Position numbers and translations under genes: made by a program. This document shows positions 53,909 through 64,000 of a DNA stretch of 64,000 nucleotides, one piece after another. The stretch comes from Marthasterias glacialis (Eukaryota; Echinodermata; Asteroidea; Forcipulatida; Asteriidae). The notes below the pieces were generated by a model. It searched no databases and was not told the DNA's origin. It saw only the letters and a program-made list of their open reading frames with translations. Numbering within the stretch: the first letter of the stretch is position 1; the number at the start of each line of letters is the position of its first letter. The DNA is taken from contig OU452228.1 in NCBI GenBank assembly GCA_911728455.2, positions 21,150,950 to 21,214,949 of the forward strand, read 5' to 3'.

Positions 53909-56041
53909 TGAATGGCAGTTGTTTTTGATCACAGTTGGTACAATTTTGATAGGTCACCGGGTTAATTAGGAGGTCAATAGTTCTGTTGTACCACTATGGT
54001 AACCACATTCTGTGAAACAGATTTACTTGTTTGTCACTTGTCAGTTGGTCTGATTATTAGTAGGTCACTGGAGGGGGTGATTTGCTGACTTTTCAACTCC
54101 ACTTCCATTATGACCTCTGTCCACAAACCCTTGCATACAATAGTGCATACATTACTTTGTCATTCTCTGTCACTTCTCATGTCAATTCAGAACTCATAAC
54201 CAAAATGTCCGGTTTCGAAATGTGTATTGTCAGTCTTTGGGAAATTTTAAGAATATCGATTTAATAAAAAAAAAAAGGAAAGATGATATTTATTAGGATT
54301 CAATGTACTTGCAAAGACGTTGTATCCCACACTGGATTGTATGTGTTTTTCAGTAATGTAGACTTATACACAATCACCGTATACAGTAATTGTTGGAGTT
54401 AAATTGCACAAGCTAGAAGCACATGTAGATCATAGCCTTGGTGCAGTTGTGATTGTCAGTATTTTAAAATATCACTTAAAAAGGTATTCAATGTAGACGT
54501 AGATATCTAATGACAGATTTCTTGTACTTAATCTAACAGCAATTTTTGCTTCATTATGTATTCCTGAATATCAGTAAATAAGAGCAGTCAACGAATCCTT
54601 ACATTTGCTAAATATCGAGAGTCATTTTCATAATTTCCCCCAGGTTGAATTAGTTTTTAGTTAGATCTGTAGGTAGATAAGTCTGAATCAGTTTTTATCT
54701 TGAAATCGGATTCCGACGTGTACATGCTGAGGTATCCTGAATTTCATTGTGGTAGATGTTACTCGTCAATGGAACCAGACGACTTTTGAATTTACTCGAA
54801 CCAAACTTTTTACGGCATTCTAAAAGCAATGATTTAATTAATGTTAACGATACGTCTTTGTCTGTTTATGTTTTGGAGGAAAAAAAGCAACAATGTTGTG
54901 GGTAGTGGTTTGTTCTTGTCACATATTTTACTGACAAGAAAAATTGTAATAGGTAGACAAAACAGCTTTTACATGAATGGTGCAATTATTTATTATCAGT
55001 ACGTAAAACAACTCTAGTTTTTTTTTTTTTTTTAATGTGATTATAGTTTAATACACACATATAGCCATTGTAAGCACCAATTATCAGATAAAATATTTTA
55101 TTTCCAGAGTCGACATACTTTTCTCGGATCAGTTTTCATTTTTATATGAATTTTTGCCAAATACCTGAAATGGATTTTTAGTTTTCTTTTTGTCGTAGTG
55201 TTGTACAGCTTCTTTTATCTGATCTTCTTTAATCCATCATTGTTTCTCCTCATTATTTTTGCACAGAGTGATATTTTGTTATTTACCCGATTAGGAATTG
55301 TATGATACTTTTTATTATTGTATATTGTTAACTTTGTATAGCATACCTTGCCGTTTGTTTTCACCGAAGCATTATGGGTATTTTCAAGATGGCTCGTCGA
55401 AGCCTTCCAGGGAAAATCAGGGTGGGAGAGGATATTTTTGATCAAAACCTTGTAAGAATCATTTCTTAGGCTTTTTCTACCTGCAATGGCTTGCATGAGG
55501 GATTCCAAACACAATTTTTTGTACCACCCGTTTTGGGTAGTATAATCGGATGTATCCCAGTTGAGACCGACATGTAGCTATTCTCCCAATGAAGGTATAC
55601 AAGATCTTTAATCGGGATACCATTTGGGTGTGCAATACAACACGCTGTTTAAGTATGACCAACATTTCAACCATGTTTTACCCCCAAATGGGGTTACCTT
55701 GTCCATGTGAGAACTTTAAGCTCCCAATTAATGATCCACATTCAGCAAACACCAGGGTGACATCAACACCCTGAGCAATAGTGCAACTCACAGGGTCCAA
55801 AACTACCTGAAACAGGGTATACCTTTATCTCGGTTGGTATCCTCTCCCCTCAATGAGGATATCAATAGTCCCCCCAGGCGGGAAACCAGTGGATGACATT
55901 GCCCAGTGCTACGGAAGTATCCCAGCAGTTGGCAACACTTGCAAACAGCAGTGCCTTAAATTGCTTTATTTACTTCCAATTTTGGAATAGCCCCATGCTG
56001 CAAACATAATCCAGACTTGTTTCGATATGTTAAAAACAATT

Positions 56042-56294
56042 AGCCTTTTTGAGGTATGGCAGACACTGTAAAAATAGGAGTGCACTGTTTGGTTTTGGTG
56101 TGTACAGACAAATTTACCCAAACCAATTAGTGCCCTAGGAATGTGTCAAACCATATCTCAAAATGGTGGACACATTACAAGCCATTTTGAGATGGTGGAC
56201 ACATTACCAGGACACTATATGTTTTGGGGTAAATTTGTATACACCCAAACCAAACAGTGCACTCATACAGTGTCTGCCATACCTCAAAAAGGCT
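56042..56294. repeat. ~250 bp fold-back element
   Basis: GCCTTTTTGAGGTATGGCAG near 56043 is the exact inverse of CTGCCATACCTCAAAAAGGC ending near 56293. The arms continue through ACAGTGTC/GTGCACTGTTTGG and the AAATGGTGGACACATTAC centre. Non-coding MITE-like element. Confidence 0.88.
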
Positions 56295-57402
56295 TATGGT
56301 GACTCTTAATAAATTCATTACTGCTGATCCTGCAAAAGTGTGACACTTCATCCTGTAGAGATTATCACATAAATGGTGTTTTAAAAAACTTGGAACTTCT
56401 CCAGACGATAACAGGGTTTAAGTGCCGTCTGGAAAATACCCGTAATGCTTTTTGTTTCTGGAAATTCAGGTGCACAACCAAAACTAGTCTATAAGGTTTA
56501 ACGTACATTCGTCATGGATTCGTCGTTTCGGAATACAAGGATTTAAAGGGCTTATTGTGAACTTCCATTTAAAAAGATGACTTACTGATTAGTGTCACAA
56601 CCAAAGTCCAACGTAATGTGCAAAATGATAAGTGTTTTTGTTATATGAGGGCAATAGTTCCATAGACTTGTGCACTCTCCACCCTTCGGAAACTGTTAAA
56701 TAGCTTCTGGAGGCCAAAGAAAGCAGAATATGCGCAAAAGTAATATTTGATCTGAAAAAGGTAGGACAAAACACTATGGCAATATTAAAATTGTCACTCT
56801 AATGTAGTGCATCTCCGCAACACAGAATTGAAAAAAAAGTAAGAAGTAGAATAGTTCATACGCTATTGCTGTTGTTGAATAACTCAAATGCCAGAAGTTC
56901 AAATGATGATTTTTTTGAATCTAAGTCTTTTGGAGTGGTTTCAAATTCCACATATAAGCCTTCTAACTCCTTTTCCCCGACTCGACAATCCATGACAAAG
57001 GTATAAATAATTATTTTATTTGTATGTTGAACTATTCTTGAAGGTAAGACGATACTACTCTCCTTTATCAAGCACTCTGATATTTTTGTGTGTGATTGAA
57101 CTGTGCAGAAAGTATAGTCTCCATGTGTACAGAGTTGACTGTATAGCCCATTCACTTCAGGCTGATGTAAACGAAAGTGAGAATTATTGATATTTATTGT
57201 TATTATCATTATTGTTATTATTATTAAGATGTAAAAAGTAGATGGCTTGCCAATTTTATTTTTCTTACGGTATAGTGTGTAGAAGTTTCACATCAGACTC
57301 TGCCAACACCCTCAGTTTGGGTAAAAAAAAAAGTAATGTAGTGAGATGTTGACTGCTCTAAGTTCCGACAACGATCCGATAACCCTCTTGATCTACATGC
57401 TA

Positions 57403-57426
57403 GGTTGGGTTAGGGTTAGGGTTAGG
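57403..57426 (+). repeat. Short interstitial telomere-like tract (TTAGGG)
   Basis: GGTTGGGTTAGGGTTAGGGT and one more TTAGG follow CATGCTA. The flanks carry GTTCCGACAAC and GTTGTCGGAAT in inverted orientation, suggesting it is part of a repeat rather than a chromosome end. Confidence 0.75.
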
Positions 57427-59862
57427 AAAAATACATCAGGGTTGTCGGAATATAGGGCGTCGGAATGTAACCAGTGAGATAGATATACAGTTGTTGAATA
57501 GTTGTAGAATCAAGGTTTATCTTCAGGGTTTGTTTTTCTTCTGACATTAGCGTAGGTTAGAAATATTAATGTCTCAAAAAAGTTATGTTGAGTCCAATTT
57601 TTGAAGAAGAGACATCTGTGTTCGAAGGAGAGAGGGTAAAGGGTCATCTGGGGAAGTTTCCATGTAAAGACTGGTACTTGAATTGTTGATAGGATGGCCA
57701 TGCATCTTAAATTTTTTGATTAAATAATGAATGTTTTTTGTTTATTTATTTTATTTTTAATTTTTTTATATTTATTTCTATTTTTTTTTTTTTTTGTACT
57801 ATTACTTTTATTTTTATTATTAATATTATTATTACTTTTTATATTAGGGGGGTTATTAAAAATATTTGTGTTCTCAGTATTTTTCACGGTTTGGGTTATT
57901 GTCTCGTAATAGTTCCAATCTACTTCTATGTTGCATGTGTTTTTACAGGGTAAGCATAAACTGCTTAGAACTTGACAAATCAAGAATATAATATTGTCAA
58001 TTTGATTCGTTCCTCTGGTTTGGTTCAGGGTCTGATGTGAAACGCTTTGTAAACAAGACATAAATTGTTGATTTGGGTGAGCACATTCAATTACTGTTGC
58101 CTTGCTTGATAGCTTTGTCGACCTGAATATCCAAATAATTTATCTCATGTCGCCTCAAGGCTACCGTACATTAACTCTCTGGTAGTGTTACATTTTATGA
58201 AGTTCATTATCATTTCTTTTATTATCAATATAATAAATGTCATTTAGACCTACATATATATATGTATTTAAAAGCAAAATGCTGTTCTGGTAGGAGGGTA
58301 TTCAGACAGAAAATGTGTAATTTATTCACGATAAGTTTGCCATCTTTCTGTGAGCAAGGCATCAGTAATTGTTTGTCGTTATGCACTGTGTCAATATGTG
58401 GATAAAACAATCAGATGTACTTCTGCTAATAAATGTTGCAACGCATAAATATGACCAAAAACAAACTACTGGTTTTTGTGTCAGATCTTATTATCTTGTA
58501 TTTTTTTTTTTTTTTTTAAGTAAATGCATGAAAAACTGGACATGGGTAGCAATAATGGAGCCTCAAAAAGGTGAGAAGAAAAGAAACGAATTGCCCCTTT
58601 AGTGTTTGTATTTTCTGCTGTTTTCCATTTGTCCGAAGAAACTTGTCAACTCTCCCTGAACTTGAAGACAATAATTATGCATGCCTGGTCACGTGATACC
58701 AGTCTTTAGGGTTTTTTGATAAAAGGGAAAACCGGAAAAGCTTGTCTGCTGCCTCGATCAATTACTAACTTCACCGCATGATTCCAAGACTACTCCATGG
58801 TTTTGGGTGTGTAATATAAAACCACCTTAGTAGATGTTAGTCTTTGTTCAAGGTGTTGTCGGCTGATCGTTCATCTATCGATGTCAGAAAGTTTATTCTC
58901 GGAAGAGGGCGCACTTTGAGTTTCACGCACTTGGTTTCACCATTGGCTGGTTTGGTGCGTTATGCTTCTGTGGATAAGATAAAAGTGATATCTCCAGCTG
59001 TAGAGTTCATCAATAATGCCCAACAAAAGATGTTCACTGCGACCAGAAGCCATTTTATTTAATATTCAGGGTTAATAATTATAATTCAGGATAACATTAT
59101 TACTGTGATTGTTATTCCAGCTGTGTTATGAATCGCCGTTTAATGGGTCATTATATTAATGAAGACAACGTTATAGGTCGTTTCGAAAATATCCAGGTCT
59201 TTCCTTTGGGGAAAAAAAATCAGGGTTTTTGCGAGAAAAAAAGTAAGCTTGGTAATTCCGGTGCACTTTTTCGTTTCGTTTTGTTTTTCTTTGTTTTGTT
59301 TTGTGCACAAACGTGAATATGTGAGAATAATGTGTAGCGTTTGATAAAACTTTCTATGCAACGAGTATGCAGTGTGGGACTCACAAAATCTGTCGACTTC
59401 TCTGAAATATCCTATGGCGATCGTGCCTTTTCTGTATCCGCAAAATTTAGGTGTGCCACCCACCCCCACCCCCGGTTTGAGCAATCAAGGGTCCGCGCCT
59501 GATGACATTTGAAATTTCATGGGAAAATGTAAAATTTTCTCCCTAAAGGAATGGCCTTCAAATCTTTGGTGAACAGAGGAGAAAAGGTTGATGAGTTTGC
59601 AAATCATTGTGTATCTGTTGCACGTTGCACCCACAGACTATACCGTTCATTTACACATGCTGTCCGTACGCAAATTGCATAAAGATAAAGAATAATGGTC
59701 AATGGCGTGCGTCTGACCATGGAGGTTAATTTCTACCTCCATGGTCTGACTGCATGTGCGTCACCGTGAACTGCTTATCACGTTTGCGTACTTACCACTA
59801 GATATTAATGTTGAAGTGCGCCCTCTGTAGATTCCGGAAGTGTCTTGATGTCTTTCTCGGCT

Positions 59863-60327
59863 ATAGACCTTGTGCATGTGACGTCATTGACCACTGGTGA
59901 TCATTTGGTGATCACTGGCGCGTATTTCAGTCTCATGCAACTGTTACAATTATCTGGCGCGTGACACAAGATGCAGTATTGAGCCAATCACTGCAAAGAA
60001 GTATATTCTGCGTAACCTGCTTTTGGCGCGTAATGTTGTAGCGCGTCAGGCTGGCACGCGTGATGATACGTTTTGTTCATATTTTACAACATAAAATCTA
60101 CTTTTTAGACCCCAAATTCAACAATTCTTAATACCAACATACGTTTTGTGTGGGTAAATACATTAAGTGACATAATAGTTTCAATTTTAAGAAACGATCT
60201 CAAAATCCCTGCTTTAATATTTAACATAAACATCACCTCCCCTAACGTTTTCTATGGATAGGTGATCACCAAAATGGCAACGTTGAATGCGCGTGTGTGA
60301 TCTGTGACGTAGTTGCACAAGGTCTAT
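59863..60327. mobile_element. ~465 bp element with ATAGACCTTGTGCA inverted ends
   Basis: The left end is ATAGACCTTGTGCATGTGAC; the right end is CGTAGTTGCACAAGGTCTAT. GGTGATCACTGGCGCG and GGTGATCACC lie just inside. It is probably a non-autonomous DNA transposon. The ends resemble those at 63227. Confidence 0.75.
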
Positions 60328-62209
60328 TATTACGGGTTCAAGACTGTTTCAAGACTGTTCATAAATTGCCGTCTTGCTTGCTGTTAGTGTTAGTGTATAA
60401 CAAAACTGTTTCCGGTCTGCATTTTCATTGGACTTCAATTCTATATTGACAATCATGTCTGATCAAAAAGGGGCAACTCAAAAACTGTATTTCAAAGCAT
60501 ACATGATTTCTGATTGTAGTATTGATATGCCTCCGGCCGCCATATTTGTTGCAATACGGTTTGAATTTGGATCTGAATTACGGTGAGAATTTATCACTTT
60601 TTAACAACTTTTAGTTTGCGGAGTGGATTTCCTGGACCAGTGCAACGCTCGATGAGAGTTGAAAGAACACATAGAGCCTAATTTTGGCAAGATCTGATTT
60701 CAAAAAAGAACTGTAGCCATATAAACGTGAAGGGCAGAAAGTTTCGAATAGGATTTTGTACATGTCACTCTATGAGGTTCGTGGAGACGATAGCGGAACG
60801 AACCTCATAGTTAGAAGTAGTACCTCGTCATCTCAGCTGTTGGCAAACTACATTTTATTTATTTATTTATTCACCATTGCCAACAGCGAAGTAATCGCCA
60901 ATTATAGGAACGGTTAGTAAAACATATACATAAACAACATTGATTTGATACACAATGAACCATAAATTATGAATAAATTAATGATATAATAATTTGCATG
61001 CAAGTACATACTGTGACCGACAGAGTCACACCAACAATCGATTTCCAAAGGCTTTCCAGAACTGTGTGATTCCTTTGTCTACTTGAAATTCCGTAAGGCT
61101 AGGTATAAATGCTCACTTTTCCGACATTCTTTACTTTTTTCCTCTTTGTTTTTGTTACAGTGGTTCACATTACAAACAAAATCACATGCGCCGATTGCTA
61201 CACTCTCGTCCGACGCTGGTAGTGGTAGTGCTTAACTCAAAATAAACCTCTTTTCTAGTAGAATACTGGTAGTTTATGAAACATATGATTGCAATCAATG
61301 TCATAACATACAACTTTAATGAAAAAAGGGGCGTAGTAACTGTGTTATTCTTACCAAAAACCGACTGTTGGTGAGACTCTGTTGATGCTCTATCGGTCAC
61401 GCAGCATGTTTTGCACGTAGCTCCCAGCTCAGATGACGTATACCCACTACAGGTCACGTGATGACATGTATACATTGGTAGCGCAATCAGTCTGTTCGAT
61501 ATCATGGAAGTCTTTCATGTCATAATCCAATGTTATTGTACTTTTTACTCACAGATTCGGATAATGACCTGGTTGCATTCTCCAGCGACGAAGAGTTCAT
61601 CGGAGCTGTTGAATATATGGGGAGAAAGGACGACATCTTTCGCGTGTACTTCAGAATTTGAGAAACAAAAATGGGAATGGTAGCTGTATTTCTTCATGTG
61701 AAGCTTTAGCACCCACAGAGCTCGAAGAAACTGAAATGTTGTCAACGTTCGCCAATTAAAATGAAATAATTGTACTTTCTGTCTGAAACCATTTGGGGAT
61801 TTCAATAGTCTTAGTACAGGACTTTGACTCACCAAAGCCGCTGTTGGCGCCATCGATTCATGTGGAATTGTAGCCTTGTAAGCGCTAATTCGCGGTCTAA
61901 AGACTCAATTTGGAAAACTGTTTGGCGAAAGTCAAAACAAACGACACACAAGATAATAATTGTGACTTGGACACAGGTTTTAGTTTCTGTCTTATTTCAG
62001 TTCCCTGGTTCTCTTTGTTTTATCGACAAACTATTTGTATTCATCAAACTTACATTGTTCGTGATCCGCCTTTAATTTCACAGTCTCAGCAGTTGCTTGT
62101 GTATTGTTAGATATACCGTCGATGAGTTTCGGACCATAGTCCTAATATAATGTATAATGAGCCTCAGATACCTTTACCTTTCCACACACGATCCACCCTG
62201 CGATCGTCA

Positions 62210-62610
62210 AACTCTAAAAACTCCAGAGTCAAGTCTGACCCAATCCTTGTCAGATCTGACCCCAAAATAAGTACAACATGAAGCCCAACCCTTTTCATGC
62301 CAGATGATGATGATCCGGTAAGCTATGTCAAAATTGTAAGGCCCAGTTCAAGGTCATATTAGTTGACCCTGCCCTTGGGTCAAAGTGTTTGACCCGGTAT
62401 TCAAAGTCAAATTGTCTGACCCAAAACTGGGTCATTCGTCGCATAAAATGACCCATGATTTTAGGCAAATAAAGATTTGAGTCAGAAGATGATGACCCAG
62501 AATTTGGGACTGGGTCATTAGATTTGACCCGGCAATCTTGGTTAAATGAAATGAGCCAATTAAGGGTCATCATATAAAACGACATTGACTTGGGTCACAA
62601 GGTCGAGACG
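62210..62610. repeat. Degenerate TGACCC/GGGTCA minisatellite
   Basis: About 13 TGACCC or GGGTCA motifs lie within 400 bp, several as everted pairs (TGACCC-6-GGGTCA near 62420, TGACCC-7-GGGTCA near 62364). Units are irregular. The motif equals a nuclear-receptor half-site, but a repeat origin is the simpler reading. Confidence 0.7.
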
Positions 62611-62904
62611 AGGAATTCCGGGACAAAACAAGATTTAAGGGGCACATCTTTGAGTGGTTTACACGACCCGGAAAGTTTGGTAAGAATAACTGATGTTATT
62701 ATTTGGGTCACGATGTTCCGCAACATTAAAAAAAATAAGGAACTTGGTATTTACTCAAAGTCAAGTCAACAAACATCTTTGATAGTACATCATAAAGGTG
62801 TACCAGATAAGACTTAGTATGCATTATTTGTATTATACGTGTCCTTTAGTTTTCATAACTTCTCTTGGCCTATTCTATAATTTATTCATTTTTCAAAACA
62901 AAAT

Positions 62905-63030
62905 GTTAATGGCCTCACGTCTCGACCCTAGCAGAGTCTTTGAGAAACGTAAGGCCATTAACAATTGTTTTGCATTTATACAACATGTCGTTGCGGTTGG
63001 TAAGCAGTTTACAACAGCTAAGTTTATTTC
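62905..63030 (+). repeat. GACCCTAGCAGAGTCT hairpin repeat (copy 3)
   Basis: TTAATGGCCTCACGTCTCGA, CCCTAGCAGAGTCTTTGAGA, then AAGGCCATTAAC, TTTATACAACATGTC and GGTTGGTAAGCAGTTTACAA. The right half of the stem is replaced by the AATGGCC/GGCCATT pair. Confidence 0.7.
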
Positions 63031-63226
63031 TTGATTTATTTTTCAAATATAAGATGCAAGCATTGTTGACTTGACATTTCTAATGCTGTGTACGCGTCCT
63101 CGCCTGCCAGTAGGCTACTCTCTTTCTTTGCTCAGATCTTTGGGGCCTTCTTTGACCATGTACTGCACGGTACTCCTGCCGGCTTTGCTGTTGCCAGCAA
63201 TTCGTATTGTTTGTTTCCGATCTTTT

Positions 63227-63563
63227 ATAGACCATGTGACCCTTGTTTACAAAAGAGTGACCTTGTACATTCCAGGGCAATTACTGGCAGGCAAGATACT
63301 GCATGGGACATATGAGAAATTTTACATTTTGTATCATAATTTCCACATAAATTCAATGGCTATTAAAATGAGAGCTGAACTCGTTGTGAGATGTGCCCCT
63401 TTCCTTCATATCCAAAGTTGATGACAATCGGACAGTGCAATCTCCATAAAATGAAAGATTTAAAGTATTTTCCCATTGGGCCATGTACAAATCCTGCCTG
63501 CAGGAAGTCCAGGTTCTGTGGCTCTTTTGTAAACATGTGATGTCACAGGTAACATGGTCTATA
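63227..63563. mobile_element. ~337 bp element with ATAGACCATGT inverted ends
   Basis: The left end TATAGACCATGTGACCCTTG and right end AACATGGTCTATA are inverted. Further in, TTTACAAAAGAG pairs with CTCTTTTGTAAA. The interior shows no coding signal. It shares the ATAGACC start with 59863-60327. Confidence 0.72.
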
Positions 63564-64000
63564 ATATCTCCTGTCTGCAGGACAGCGACCTTAATTTTGT
63601 CCAAGTAGATTTCGAGTTGCCCACATAATTCATACTGAGCGCTGCGCTACATTGCCCGGCCGGTTTACGGCTCTTTAGCTACTAGCTTGTTCTTGGTTTC
63701 CCTTAATCCAAGATCTTCAGTAGATTTTTGTGTTGATATACGCTGAAATCTATCATCAAAACAGTTTTTGAATTTATCAAATGAGTCTTTGGTACTATTA
63801 AGAACTTGACGACTGATTGAACTGGTAACTAATGCTTAAAAACGACTTTTTACAGACGCTTCATTTAGGTTTTATGAAAGTATGCATGACGTAAAAAGAT
63901 AACAGGCGAGGAGCACCACCTAGGTCACATGACTACGGAGCGGGAAGTACAAAAGAAAGCACACCTAAGTCCCATGACTTCGAAGCGAGAATTAAAGGGA

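Larger units (their letters stand above)
49802..56030 (+). other. APBB 3' UTR and downstream flank, few recognisable repeats
   Basis: This begins directly after the stop codon. It has no long ORF, no splice-linked coding segment, and only one transposon-like element that I recognise (51666-51850). Candidate poly(A) signals AATAAA are at 50723-50728 and 54263-54268, but neither can be chosen without transcript data. The scarcity of SINEs and fold-backs compared with the introns is consistent with a long UTR under constraint; this is inference. Confidence 0.5.

Noticed and set aside
56856-57209. 117-codon minus-strand ORF starting MIITININ
   Set aside because: Looks protein-like in part, but AT-rich, begins in an ATT/AAT simple tract, no recognisable family or splice partners. 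Not reported as a gene.

Overview
This is a 64 kb piece of an animal nuclear genome. It is AT-rich, has long spliced introns, and carries tRNA-derived SINEs and many palindromic fold-back elements. The one recognisable gene is a single-copy APBB/Fe65 adaptor. Its repeat load and its protein, closest by eye to vertebrate APBB2 (Fe65L1), suggest an invertebrate deuterostome, most likely an echinoderm. The species cannot be read from the sequence.

The window is organised around one plus-strand gene, an Fe65-family amyloid-precursor-binding adaptor. Eleven coding exons with consistent splice sites and phases run from 6410 to 49801. They give an 851-residue protein if translation starts at the ATG at 6424. 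The domain order is an acidic N-terminal region, a WW domain (about residues 392-420), PTB1 (about 491-632), a glutamine-rich linker, PTB2 (about 672-812) and a short basic tail. All introns are GT-AG and all phases match, so the gene looks intact. No coding exon upstream of 6410 was recognised; 1-6409 may hold a 5' untranslated exon.

The best finding is a candidate 6-nucleotide microexon at 34150-34155, inside the 15.5 kb intron that splits PTB1. It fits the phase exactly and would insert Arg-Glu, the same change made by the neuronal 6-nt exon of mammalian Fe65 at the same place. It would be missed by ordinary gene prediction.

The introns and flanks hold mobile-element debris: a tRNA-derived SINE family (10.6, 26.6, 33.0, 45.9 kb), a tRNA-Leu-like SINE (0.9 and 41.2 kb), a MITE family of about 200 bp with 55 bp arms (10.8, 17.8, 48.9 kb; the first nested in a SINE with a 6 bp target duplication), a 207 bp piggyBac-like MITE with TTAA ends (33.7 kb), a 1.4 kb element with arms of about 150 bp (26.7-28.1 kb), and many other palindromes. 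The stretch from 49802 to about 56 kb has few recognisable repeats and probably includes a long 3' UTR. From 56 to 64 kb there are palindromes, a short telomere-like tract and a repeat full of TGACCC/GGGTCA motifs. No second gene could be supported.
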